Source: Dehalococcoidia bacterium (GTDB lineage: Bacteria > Chloroflexota > Dehalococcoidia > UBA2979). Taken from it: 53,942 nucleotides of DNA. The stretch's first letter is position 1, and each line of letters starts with the position of its first letter. Position numbers and translations under genes: made by a program. The notes beneath the pieces were generated by a model. That model was not told where the DNA came from, ran no database searches, and worked only from the letters and a program-made list of their open reading frames with translations. Positions 25,719 through 34,143 of the stretch are shown here, in pieces. Location: NCBI GenBank assembly GCA_028279505.1, contig JANQNP010000066.1, positions 1-53,942 on the forward strand. The letters run 5' to 3'.

Positions 25719-26816
25719 TCAGACGGCGACGGTCGTGCCGGTATCCGAGGCCCGCTCGATCGCCTCGAGGAGGCGGTGACGCTGGACCGCCACATCGAAA
25801 TCGGCGTCGAACGGATCGCCCGAGGCGAGAGAGTCCGCGAAGCGCGCGTAGGCGGCAGCGACGTTACGAGGCGGGCCCGGTGGGGTGCCCTCGGGAACGA
25901 CGTGGTACTCGTCGGGGACGCTGAGCTCGGCCGGTGCGTCCGTGCCCTGCGCGCCATGGAGGGCGACCGGGCCGATATTCAGCGCGCGGGCGCTGAGGAA
26001 CAGCGAGCCCTCCCGCCCATAGATCTCGAGGCGCCCGCCCGTGGGGCTCGAGGGGACCGCGGCGATCTGAATGCCGACGGCAGCCCCACTCTCGAGGCGG
26101 CCCGCGACGGTGATGTTGTCGGGCGCGTCAACGGGAATCGCGGCGCCGGTCTCGGTGTTGCGCCACTCGGGGATGCGAGTGGTGACGCGCGCGGCGACCT
26201 CGGTGACTTCACCGAGGATGAAGCACATCGCGTCCATGGCGTGGCCGCCCTGGATGGTGAGCGCGTTGGCGCCGTTGGCGCGCACCGCTTGCCAATCGCG
26301 GCCGAAGCCGCGCTCGATCACGGCCTGCGTCATGACGCTCAGATTGGCCGAGAGCACCTCGCCGATGTAGCCCTGCGCGACCAGGTCGCGCGCGTACCGA
26401 ACTGCGGGATCGCTGCGGGCCTGCAGGCCAACCGCGGTGGCCAGGCCGCGGTCACGCGCGAGGTTCGCCATCTCCTCGGCTTCGGCGAGGGTGGCTCCGA
26501 GCGGCCACTCGCAGAAGGTCGGCTTGCCCGCCTCGAGGCTGGCCATCACAAGCTGGTGGTGGACCGGCACGCGCACCGAGACCGCGACGAGATCGACTTC
26601 GTCGCTGCTGGTGAGGTCGTTCATGTCGTGGAACGCAAGGCGCGCCCCGAACTTCTCGCGCGACGCCTCGGCGGTGTCCTCGTGCGCGGTGCAGACGGCC
26701 GCGAGTTCGTAGTCGGGGAGGGCATGGAGGGCGGGGACGTGTGCGTTCGCGCCCCAGCCGCTACTGCCTTCGGTGACGCTAGCGCCGACGATGCCAAGGC
26801 GTACCGGGCGGGCCAT
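25719..26816 (-). CDS. Gfo/Idh/MocA family oxidoreductase
   Basis: A 365-residue NAD(P)-dependent sugar/inositol-type dehydrogenase. The start MARPVRLGIVGASV is at 26816 with GGAG just upstream; the longer open frame is not used. The Rossmann domain (residues 1-125) includes LHALPDYELAAVCTAHED and VSVRVPVHHQLVMASLEAGKPTFCEWPLG. The usual EKP motif appears as CEWPL, so the conserved Lys is replaced by Trp. The C-terminal beta-sheet domain follows with the substrate His region GGHAMDAMCFILGE. It is in line with an SDR gene 25 bp upstream and the crotonase gene 51 bp downstream. Confidence 0.9.
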   Translation of the reverse strand: MARPVRLGIVGASVTEGSSGWGANAHVPALHALPDYELAAVCTAHEDTAEASREKFGARLAFHDMNDLTSSDEVDLVAVSVRVPVHHQLVMASLEAGKPTFCEWPLGATLAEAEEMANLARDRGLATAVGLQARSDPAVRYARDLVAQGYIGEVLSANLSVMTQAVIERGFGRDWQAVRANGANALTIQGGHAMDAMCFILGEVTEVAARVTTRIPEWRNTETGAAIPVDAPDNITVAGRLESGAAVGIQIAAVPSSPTGGRLEIYGREGSLFLSARALNIGPVALHGAQGTDAPAELSVPDEYHVVPEGTPPGPPRNVAAAYARFADSLASGDPFDADFDVAVQRHRLLEAIERASDTGTTVAV

Positions 26817-26841
26817 GAGTGCTCCGTTCTGTGGGTCTGAA

Positions 26842-27561
26842 CTACAGGTGCTGAAGGAGGCCGCCGTCGATCGTGAAGACCTGGCCGCTGACATACCCGA
26901 CCGCGGTGCCGGCGAGCCAGACCGCCATCGGGCCGACCTCCTCGGCGGTGCCGGTCCGCTTCATGATCGGGAACCGGGTCGCGCGCATCGCCTCCTCCTC
27001 GGACGGATCGAGGCGGTCCTGCATCCACTCCATCCAACCGAGCGAGATGCCGTTCACCACCGTCCCGGTCGGACCCAGCTCCTGCGCGAGCGACCGCACG
27101 AGGCTCTGCACCCCCGCGTGCATAGCACCGTAGGCACTGGTGTTCGCGACCCCGCGCTCGCCGAGCACGTGGCTCACGAGGATCAAGGAGGTGGGTGGCC
27201 GCGTCGCGTCCTCTGCGGGGTCCGCCGGCGCGAACGCCTGCGCAGCCGCCCGCGCCACCGCGAACGGCACGAGGAAGTTCGCCTCGGCGAGTCGGTTCGT
27301 CTCCTCCGAGGTCGTTTCGGCGATCGGCTTCGCCATGAACAGATCGGTCGCGCTCACCGCGACGTCGACCCCGCCCAGCTCGTCGCGCGCCCGCTCGACC
27401 GCGGTCGCAGCGTCGACAGCGCCACCCACGTCCGAGGCCGCGACGACCGTCGCGCCAGCCTCGCGGAACGCGTTGGTGATCGCCGCGCCGGCCGGGCTGT
27501 CGGCTCCCACCACGACGGCCCGCCGCCCCGAGAGGTCGAAGTGCTCGATGTCGGTCGGCAT
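26842..27561 (-). CDS. Degenerate SDR family protein (YxxxH instead of YxxxK)
   Basis: A 239-residue protein with the SDR fold layout but altered key motifs. The glycine motif reads VVGADSPAGAA instead of TGxxxGxG, the NNAG position is SATD, and the active-site pair is YGAMHAG, with His where SDRs have the catalytic Lys. The C-terminal GYVSGQVFTIDGGLLQHL is normal for SDRs. It may be a non-catalytic or altered dehydrogenase, or bind a different cofactor. It is the first gene of the leftward group with the Gfo/Idh/MocA and crotonase genes, so it probably takes part in the same pathway. Confidence 0.8.
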   Translation of the reverse strand: MPTDIEHFDLSGRRAVVVGADSPAGAAITNAFREAGATVVAASDVGGAVDAATAVERARDELGGVDVAVSATDLFMAKPIAETTSEETNRLAEANFLVPFAVARAAAQAFAPADPAEDATRPPTSLILVSHVLGERGVANTSAYGAMHAGVQSLVRSLAQELGPTGTVVNGISLGWMEWMQDRLDPSEEEAMRATRFPIMKRTGTAEEVGPMAVWLAGTAVGYVSGQVFTIDGGLLQHL

Positions 27562-27595
27562 ATGGGCTCCTTCGTCGATTCGCTGATTGCAGACG

Positions 27596-29095
27596 CTAGT
27601 TGCGGTTCGAGGTGTCGGGGACGTCGAGGCGCAGCGGCTCGGAGTCCGGATCGATCTCGGTCCAACCTGACCCGGGGAGGTCGAGGCCGGTACTGATCTC
27701 GCCGAGCGTGAACTCGTCGAAGCCGCCCTCTCCGGTGCCGCCTTCCTCCACGAGGAAGCTGACGCCCGCGATCACCGGCGTGTCGGGGCCGAACAGGCTC
27801 GCATCGAGCCCGCTGCCAGGCGTATCGCCAGGCAGCTCGATCGCCAGCCGTCCGTCGTCGGTGATCCAGAGGCTCGCCTGATCCACCTGGAACGTCGCGT
27901 TGAACGCGTTCGAGACGCGCGGGAAGTCGGACGACCCGAAGACGGCCTCGGCGTACGACTGACCGCCGGCGACTGAGTAGTAGGCGCCGTTGTATCCGTT
28001 GTCCGCCTGCACCGCAGCCCCGAGTGCAAACGCGTAGAAGAACGACAGCGTGTCCGGGTCGACCGACACGCCGTCCTCGAGCGCGAGCGTGAGCCAGAGG
28101 TCGCCGTCGGAATCGGCGAGCGCCGCGACCGCGTCGAGCGCGAGCTGTTCGATCCGCACATCTTCGGGCTGTGGCGGAATCGTGGCTGCCACGGTCGGCT
28201 CGACCGTCGGTTCGCTGGTCGTCGCGGCGCTCGCGGGCGCCTCGACCTGCGGTGTCGCCTCTTCGGCGTCGGACCCGCCGAGGAACGACGTCGCGGCGAG
28301 GACCGCCACGAGAGAGCCCATCCCGGCGAGGATGATCGTGAGGAATCGCCCCCCGAGACTCGAAGGCAACACTCGCTCAAACAGCGGCAGCCGGTCTACC
28401 CGCTGCGCCTCGTCGTACTCGAGCAGGCCCTCGGCGTCGACATCCTCCCCGTACTCGTCGCGGTAGCTCTGCAGCCGGGCCTCACGGCGCGCCCGTGCCG
28501 CCTCGTCTAACGATTCGCCCCACTCCTCGACCGCGCGGTCGACGGCTTCCAACGGGTCGCCGCTTTCGCCCTCGGCCGGCGTCTCAGCCGTGGGCTCGCT
28601 CGCGCTGCCCATTCCCGGGAGGTCCGCGTCGACGAGGTCGTCGCTCTCCTCCCATCCCGGCAGGTCGGCCTCGACGAGTTCTTCCTCGCCGTCGTTGGTT
28701 GGGTCGGGCTGGAACGGTTCGCCGCTCGGCTGGTACTCGGCCTGCCCGCTCGGGTCGCCCGTCACGTGCAGCGGCAGGTTGGTCTTCAGATCGTCGAAGA
28801 CCGGGTCCGACGGGTTGTTGTCGAACGTCTCATCCGACTCTCTCGGAGCGTCTGAGGGGCGGGGGAAGCCGAAGCTGTCGGCGATGATGTCGCTGGCGAC
28901 GCCCGGTGACTCCGTGATCTCACTCAGCGTCTCAGCGAGCTGGTCGCCGGCAGAGCCTTCCGAGGTCTCGGGTACCTCGGGCTCCGGCACGGGAGCCTGC
29001 GGCGCGCCCTCGGACGGTCGCGGTGGGCTGTCCATCCCGGGCAGGTCAGCTTCGACGAGCTCTTCGCCGTCCTCGGTCGGTGGTTCGTTCGTCAT
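27596..29095 (-). CDS. Single-pass membrane protein with three LVEADLPG motifs
   Basis: A 499-residue protein I do not recognise. Residues 1-240 are acidic, Pro-rich and probably disordered. They carry three copies of a short motif: EELVEADLPGM (11-21), EELVEADLPGW (138-148) and DDLVDADLPGM (152-162). A helix segment with ARRE repeats precedes one membrane span at about residues 255-275 (FLTIILAGMGSLVAVLAATSF). The outer part (about 280-499) starts with a Thr/Pro/Val-rich linker and ends in a folded Gly/Asp-rich domain (LWLTLALEDGVSVDPDTLSF, ASLWITDDGRLAIELPG). The inner motifs look like docking sites for a repeated partner. Function unknown. Confidence 0.75.
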   Translation of the reverse strand: MTNEPPTEDGEELVEADLPGMDSPPRPSEGAPQAPVPEPEVPETSEGSAGDQLAETLSEITESPGVASDIIADSFGFPRPSDAPRESDETFDNNPSDPVFDDLKTNLPLHVTGDPSGQAEYQPSGEPFQPDPTNDGEEELVEADLPGWEESDDLVDADLPGMGSASEPTAETPAEGESGDPLEAVDRAVEEWGESLDEAARARREARLQSYRDEYGEDVDAEGLLEYDEAQRVDRLPLFERVLPSSLGGRFLTIILAGMGSLVAVLAATSFLGGSDAEEATPQVEAPASAATTSEPTVEPTVAATIPPQPEDVRIEQLALDAVAALADSDGDLWLTLALEDGVSVDPDTLSFFYAFALGAAVQADNGYNGAYYSVAGGQSYAEAVFGSSDFPRVSNAFNATFQVDQASLWITDDGRLAIELPGDTPGSGLDASLFGPDTPVIAGVSFLVEEGGTGEGGFDEFTLGEISTGLDLPGSGWTEIDPDSEPLRLDVPDTSNRN

Positions 29096-29119
29096 CGCGA
29101 CGCTCCGAGGTGTGCTCGG

Positions 29120-29929
29120 CTAGTCCAGCTCTCGGAGCGGCCGGTACCCGGTTGGACCGACGCCGCCAGCGAGGCCGCCACCGTCGATCGTGAAGCTCTC
29201 GCCGGTCACGTACTTCGAGGCGTCGGAGGCGAGGTAGACGGCGAGCGGGCCGAGCTCCCACCACTCGCCGAGGCGGCCGACGGGGACGAACTTGCCTCGG
29301 TTGCGACGGAGGTTCGCCTCCTCCTCGTCCTTCGCCGGGGCCTGCGAGACGAAGCCGGGGATGATGACGTTGGCGCGGATGTTGTGCGGCCAGAGGATCA
29401 CGGCCTCGGACTTGGTCAGGGAGATGACGCCGCCCTTGGCGGTGGGGTAGGCGAAGCCCTTGTTGCCTCGGAGGGCGGTGCCGGAGGCAACGTTGATGAT
29501 GACGCCACCCTCGCCGCGCTCGACCATGTGCTTGCTGGCGGCTCGGCCGGAGTAGAAGGCGCTCTTCAGGTTGACGGCGAGCTGCGACTCGAAGACGTCG
29601 TCGGGGTACTCCCAGAACTCGTACTGCCCGACGGGGTCCCCGATGCCTGCGTTGGCGAGCATGATGTCGAGCTTGCCGAAGTGCTCGACGCAGCTGGCGA
29701 CGAGGGCGTCGACCTGCGAGGAGTCCTTGACGTCGGTGCGGATCGCGATCGCGTCGCCGCCCGAGGCGCGGATCTCCTCGACGGTTGCGTCGATCTGCTC
29801 CTGGGTGCGCGCGGAGCAGACGACCTGCGCGCCGGCCTGCGCCAGCGACTTCGCCATCGCCTTGCCGAGGCCGCGTCCGGCGCCGGTGACGACGGCGGTC
29901 TTGCCGTCCAATTGGAGTGTCTCGAGCAT
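29120..29929 (-). CDS. Short-chain dehydrogenase/reductase (SDR)
   Basis: A 269-residue classical SDR with all motifs intact: TGAGRGLGKAM near residue 15, NAGIG near 93, catalytic Ser in NVASGTA and YPTAKGG as YxxxK near 165. The C-terminal tail after FTIDGGGLAGG is about 15 residues longer than in typical members. The chain most resembles glucose-1-dehydrogenase or 3-oxoacyl-ACP reductase-like SDRs; substrate cannot be assigned. It lies 24 bp upstream of the LVEADLPG protein gene on the same strand. Confidence 0.92.
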   Translation of the reverse strand: MLETLQLDGKTAVVTGAGRGLGKAMAKSLAQAGAQVVCSARTQEQIDATVEEIRASGGDAIAIRTDVKDSSQVDALVASCVEHFGKLDIMLANAGIGDPVGQYEFWEYPDDVFESQLAVNLKSAFYSGRAASKHMVERGEGGVIINVASGTALRGNKGFAYPTAKGGVISLTKSEAVILWPHNIRANVIIPGFVSQAPAKDEEEANLRRNRGKFVPVGRLGEWWELGPLAVYLASDASKYVTGESFTIDGGGLAGGVGPTGYRPLRELD

Positions 29930-30086
29930 GGATTCCCCTCCGCTGAGTCGGACGTGAGTCTACGCGCTGGGTCCCAGCGGAGGCTGGTTCCGGGCGAGGA
30001 CGATGCGCGGCGTTGTTGCAGGCGATCGATTGGACAGGCACGCTGCCCGCCCCAGCCACACACGCACTCGAGCGAGTCCCAGGACG

Positions 30087-31694
30087 ATGACCAGCCCGAT
30101 CACGGCGAGCCCGCAGTTCAAGGGTGCGACTCCGCGCCTGCGGGCGCGGCGCTACCCGCCGGCGGGTTGGCCTCGGCCGCGTCGAGCCGCCCTCGAGGTT
30201 CCGTGGAGCGTCGAGGCGGAGGTGGCCGCCGAGCTGGACCGGGTCGCGGCGATGGCGCCGGAGGGGCCGCCGAACGAGCCGCCCGCCGCGCCGCGGCGGG
30301 CGGGCTCCGAACGACCGCTGTTCCTCGCGGTGGCGTTTGCCGGGCTCCTCGTACCGCTGAACGCGACGATGATCGCGGTCGCGTTGCCCGAGATCCGCGC
30401 GGAGTTCGGGGTGAGCCGCGGGGCGATCGCGTGGCTGCTGTCGAGCTACCTGATCGCGATCACGGTCGCTCAACCGATCGTGGGGTCGCTAGGCGACCAG
30501 CTCGGGCGGGCGCGAGTGCTGCGGGCGGGCTTGCTCGTCTTCTTGATCTGCTCGCTCGCCGCGGCGGTGGTTCCGACCTTCGAACTGCTGGTCGTCTGCC
30601 GGGTCGGGCAGGCCGCGAGCAGCGCGACGTTCATCCCGACGGGGATGGCGATGCTGCGCTCGGTGGTGTCGGTGGATCGCCTCGGTGGGCGGATGGGCCT
30701 CTTTGAGGCGGTAGCCGGCACCGCGGCGGCGGTGGGGCCGCTGGTCGGGGCGCTGCTGCTCGCGCTCGCGAGCTGGCGGCTGGTGTTCCTCATCAACGTG
30801 CCGTTCGTCGCACTCGCGCTCTGGCTGCTGTTGCGACTGCAGTACCGCGACCGCGAGTCGACGGAGCGACCGGTGATCGACTGGATCGGCGCCGCGCTTC
30901 TGGTCGGGATCCTCTCGGGGATCACCTGGCTGTTCGCCGAGTTCGACGCCGAGGTAGCGGACGCCACGCTGGTCGCGGTCTCGGCGGCGGTGGTGGTGCT
31001 GATCTTCGCGTTCGTGGGCCGGCAGGCGCGCGGTCGCGTGTCGATGGCGCCGTGGGGGCTGTTCCGCCGGCCGAGCTTCGCGGCCGCGATTACGTATGCG
31101 CTGATGACCAACTTCGTCTTCTACGTGGCGTTGCTCTCGATCCCCTTCTTCATCCGCGAGGTGCAGAACGGGAGCGAGGCGCGGAGCGGGCTGCTGCTGA
31201 CGGCGATGTCCGTTCAGTACGCGGTGATCGCGCTGTTCGCCGGGCGATTGGCCGACCGCCTCGGGCGTCGGGTGCCCACGCTGGCCGGGGCGCTGCTGAT
31301 CTTGAGCGGGGTAGTGATGGTCGCGGCGGGGCTCGAGCCGGACGTGCCGTTCTGGTACCTCGCTGTTGCGCTGGCGCTGATCGGGTCGGGGATCGGCCTC
31401 GGTGTCAGTCCCGCTACGACGGCGGCGCTGGAGATCGCGCCGCGCGATCAGGCGGCGGCGGTGGGTGGGACCGATCAGATGGTCACGTACGTGGGCGGGA
31501 TCCTCGGTGCCGGCGTCGTTGCCGTCGGGCTGGATCGCTCGGGCGCGGCCGCGGACATCGATCTCTTCCGAGCTGTGTTTGTCGTTGCCTCGGTGATCGC
31601 GGCGCTTACGGTCCTCGCCGCGCTTGCGATCCACACAAGGGTGGTTGAGGTGCCGCGGCGGTCGGCGCCATCGAGCGCGCCGGCCCGGACCTGA
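30087..31694 (+). CDS. MFS drug transporter, EmrB/QacA (DHA2) type
   Basis: A 535-residue membrane protein with about 14 predicted helices. The first helix (LFLAVAFAGLLVPLNATMIAVALPEI) and the VGSLGDQLGRARVLRAGLL loop between helices 2 and 3 are diagnostic for DHA2 proton-driven multidrug exporters, as is the motif C-like GPLVGALLLALASWRLVFLIN. The ATG at 30087 (weak AGGA close upstream) gives an 80-residue basic N-terminal arm; the ATG at 30252 is a credible alternative. Its stop is 4 bp from the stop of the convergent surface-protein gene. Confidence 0.9.
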   Translation: MTSPITASPQFKGATPRLRARRYPPAGWPRPRRAALEVPWSVEAEVAAELDRVAAMAPEGPPNEPPAAPRRAGSERPLFLAVAFAGLLVPLNATMIAVALPEIRAEFGVSRGAIAWLLSSYLIAITVAQPIVGSLGDQLGRARVLRAGLLVFLICSLAAAVVPTFELLVVCRVGQAASSATFIPTGMAMLRSVVSVDRLGGRMGLFEAVAGTAAAVGPLVGALLLALASWRLVFLINVPFVALALWLLLRLQYRDRESTERPVIDWIGAALLVGILSGITWLFAEFDAEVADATLVAVSAAVVVLIFAFVGRQARGRVSMAPWGLFRRPSFAAAITYALMTNFVFYVALLSIPFFIREVQNGSEARSGLLLTAMSVQYAVIALFAGRLADRLGRRVPTLAGALLILSGVVMVAAGLEPDVPFWYLAVALALIGSGIGLGVSPATTAALEIAPRDQAAAVGGTDQMVTYVGGILGAGVVAVGLDRSGAAADIDLFRAVFVVASVIAALTVLAALAIHTRVVEVPRRSAPSSAPART

Positions 31695-31698
31695 GTTG

Positions 31699-33669
31699 CT
31701 AACTTGACGGACCGCCAACGATCCGTCGGAGGCCTCTGCCGAGGGGGCGGACCAGGATACCGAGTGCGGCAGCCGGAACGATCGCCTTAACGACGATTTC
31801 CCATGCCGGGAACGTCAGCGCGACTCCCTCGCGGATTGCCACGACGAATGCGCCCACCGAGAGGCTGATACTCCCGACCGTCGTCAACGTCGCAGACATC
31901 GACCATTCGGGCCGGAGTCGCTGCTTCCCCCGATCATCTCGCTCGCGAATGAGCTTCAGGTTGACGAGGAGTTTGATCACCCAGTGAGCGCCTTCGTTCA
32001 AGATCAGCCTGATCTGGGCCGTCAGACCGGCTGCTCCAAGCGCGGCTCCGGCCGTCGCGGCAATGGCGATTGGGTGTGAGAAGAAGTCGAGCATCGTGCG
32101 GTACCGATAGGTGCCGGCCGAGATCGCCACGCCAGACTCGGTGCTCAAGCTGACCTCGACCTCGCCGCGATCCCCTGTTGGAACCTGGACCGAGATCTCG
32201 GCGTCACCCTGGCTGCCGATCGACGCTTCGAGGCCGCCGAAATCGACCGAGACCACGCCGTCAAGGCCCGTTCCCGTAATCGAGACTGTTCCACCGCCCT
32301 CAGGCGGACCTCCCTCGGGGGCGAGGTCGATGACCGCGGGGTCTTGAGCGGGAGTCCTTTGTTGTACATCCGCGACTCCGGTCGCGCTGGCGGTCTGTCG
32401 TGTCAAGCAGCCGCCGTGCTGTTGATCGCAGACGACCTCGACGTCGAGTCGATGGTCGTCTGCCGAGCGATCTGCCGTCAGCTCAAAGACCGCGATGCCG
32501 TCGCGCATCACGCCAGTTCCGGGATCGTGTCCGACTCCCGAGGTCAGGTTGACCTGCACGCCATCCGAGACCGCCACGTTGCGAGCGTCGTGAACGACTA
32601 TGGTGAGTTGGAACTTCTGACCGGGGACGACGGGCTCATCCGGAAGTCGGAGTTCGACCGAGTGCGGCGCGTAGCTGCCAACCAACACCTCGAGTTCTGC
32701 GCTCGCTGTACCGGAGATCAGGACGTGTCGGTCTTGGCCTGGGAGCAGCGGCACCACTGTCAGCCGACAGATGCCGTCGCTGTCCGTGCCTCGCGAGCAG
32801 GGGCTAGATTCGCCATCGGGCCCGAAGTTCAGTTCGGCGACCGGCGCACTTGCTTCTTCTGGCGGCGTCAAGACGACAGCGCCGGATACCGGAGCCCCTT
32901 CTCCGTCCCGTACCTCTACTTCAACGCGACGGCCGGTACTGTCCGGCTCCAGCATGACGCTCTTGGGTTGAATCGTGATACTCACGCTCGGTTCGACGAA
33001 CGTACCGTTCTCGTTCGAGCGTGTAGCAGTTCCACCCAACCCGGCAATCCCGATCCCAGCGGTGACCGTCGGATTGCCGGGAGTAGCGCTTACGAGCGCA
33101 ACACTTACTCGCCCATTCTCGATCCCGTCGTCGTCACCAAAGCTCCCGTCGGCCGCGACGATTGAATCGGAGTCGTTCGCAGTGAACCGGCCCACGGTTG
33201 AAACGAACGCGACACGAGGCGCCGAGGAGGCAACTTCGTAGACGAGGCGCGCCTCTCCGTCCGCAACTGCGGTGACATCTGTGACGGGCGCAAGGAACTC
33301 AAGGACTACGAGGACAGTCCCGACTGCGGTGTTAGCCGGAGCACCGCCCGCGGCCCAAGTCTCCCGAGCGGTCGTCTGATAGCCGTTGAGAGTGAAGCTG
33401 AGCGTGTCCCCGTCCGAGGGTTCGCACGCTGAGCTCGGCCCGATTTGCGCTACCCAGTTCCCGTCCGGGTCCGCTGTCACCGTCGCGCAGGTTGTCCCAT
33501 TTGCGCTGATGTCGACGACGTCACCTGGTCGCAGGAACGAGCCGTAGGCTACGAACGGGGGATTGGTCTGCGCTCCAGCGGCGGACTGGACCAGTAGGAG
33601 CGCCGTTGCTGCCAGCGCGGCTGCCGACAGCGACACGGTGGTTAGGACAGCCGCGATCATGTGCTTCAT
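31699..33669 (-). CDS. Secreted/membrane-anchored protein with Ig-like and IPT/TIG domains and a polytopic C-terminus
   Basis: A 656-residue protein. Residues 1-33 are a signal peptide (TALLLVQSAAGAQ). Residues about 35-440 are beta-sandwich repeats, including invasin/Big-like segments (VEVEVRDGEGAPVSGAVVLTPP, VPGQKFQLTIVVHDARNVAV). An IPT/TIG domain at about 445-530 begins VIDLAPEGGPPEGGGTVSITGTGL. The end has three or four hydrophobic segments (IAIAATAGAALGAAGLTAQIRLIL, VGSISLSVGAFVVAI, IVVKAIVPAAALGILV), more than a simple anchor needs. GC content is visibly lower than in the neighbours, suggesting acquisition. Function unknown; surface adhesion or sensing is likely. Confidence 0.75.
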   Translation of the reverse strand: MKHMIAAVLTTVSLSAAALAATALLLVQSAAGAQTNPPFVAYGSFLRPGDVVDISANGTTCATVTADPDGNWVAQIGPSSACEPSDGDTLSFTLNGYQTTARETWAAGGAPANTAVGTVLVVLEFLAPVTDVTAVADGEARLVYEVASSAPRVAFVSTVGRFTANDSDSIVAADGSFGDDDGIENGRVSVALVSATPGNPTVTAGIGIAGLGGTATRSNENGTFVEPSVSITIQPKSVMLEPDSTGRRVEVEVRDGEGAPVSGAVVLTPPEEASAPVAELNFGPDGESSPCSRGTDSDGICRLTVVPLLPGQDRHVLISGTASAELEVLVGSYAPHSVELRLPDEPVVPGQKFQLTIVVHDARNVAVSDGVQVNLTSGVGHDPGTGVMRDGIAVFELTADRSADDHRLDVEVVCDQQHGGCLTRQTASATGVADVQQRTPAQDPAVIDLAPEGGPPEGGGTVSITGTGLDGVVSVDFGGLEASIGSQGDAEISVQVPTGDRGEVEVSLSTESGVAISAGTYRYRTMLDFFSHPIAIAATAGAALGAAGLTAQIRLILNEGAHWVIKLLVNLKLIRERDDRGKQRLRPEWSMSATLTTVGSISLSVGAFVVAIREGVALTFPAWEIVVKAIVPAAALGILVRPLGRGLRRIVGGPSS

Positions 33670-33790
33670 GGGGCATCGGCGTTCAGCGCCGGAGACTCTC
33701 GGAGAGGACAGATCCTAGTCGCGGCAAGAGCAGATAAGCGGCTCAGGATCTGACGTTCTCGTCAGATATTGACCCGTGGCGAGAGATCGA

Positions 33791-33821
33791 AACGGGCGGC
33801 TCGGATCCCGAGCCGCCCGTT
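33791..33821 (-). terminator. Intrinsic terminator after the HU gene
   Basis: A perfect 14-bp stem (33791-33804 with 33808-33821) and a 3-base loop, followed on the minus strand by TTTCGATCTCTC. It sits 28 bp after the HU stop. The stem base AACGGGCGGC and tail CGTTTCGATC are identical to those of the terminator at 3496-3521. Confidence 0.85.
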
Positions 33822-33849
33822 GCGTGTCGGCGGGTTGGGGAGGAGAAAG

Positions 33850-34143
33850 CTAGACGGCGACTCGGTCGCGGAGGCCCTTGGCCGCCTTGAATGCCGCGAC
33901 CTTCTTCGCCGCGATCTGGATGGTCGCTCCGGTTGCCGGGTTGCGACCCTCGCGGGCACCGCGGCGTCGCGTCTCGAACTTGCCGAAGCCAGCGATCGTC
34001 ACGTCGCGATCGGCGTCGAGTTCGACTGCGATGATCCCCTGGCCGTCTTCCACGCTGAAGATCGCGTCGACGACTTCGAGCGCCTTGGCGCGGGTGAGGT
34101 CCGTCTTCCCTGCGAGCTTCTCAGCCATTTCCGTCTTGTTCAT
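33850..34143 (-). CDS. hup: HU family DNA-binding protein
   Basis: A 97-residue nucleoid protein. It starts MNKTEMAEKLAGKTDLTRAK (ATG at 34143 with AGGAGG 5 bases upstream, the clear choice over the longer open frame), and has the FGKFETRRRGAREGRNPATG DNA-binding arm with the intercalating Pro. A VEDGQGIIAVELDADRDV stretch makes the first domain slightly longer than E. coli HU. The leader upstream of it contains a GCCCGT/ACGGGC hairpin (34187-34202). Terminated by the strong hairpin at 33791-33821, so probably a single-gene unit. Confidence 0.95.
   Translation of the reverse strand: MNKTEMAEKLAGKTDLTRAKALEVVDAIFSVEDGQGIIAVELDADRDVTIAGFGKFETRRRGAREGRNPATGATIQIAAKKVAAFKAAKGLRDRVAV

Noticed and set aside
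24645..26840. A 731-codon open frame on the + strand
   Set aside because: It lies antisense to the crotonase and Gfo/Idh/MocA genes, is Arg/Asp/His-rich with no recognisable domain, and is a by-product of GC-rich codons.
29046..30473. A 475-codon minus-strand frame overlapping the SDR
   Set aside because: Arg-rich shadow frame of the SDR gene at 29120-29929 and of the divergent MFS gene.
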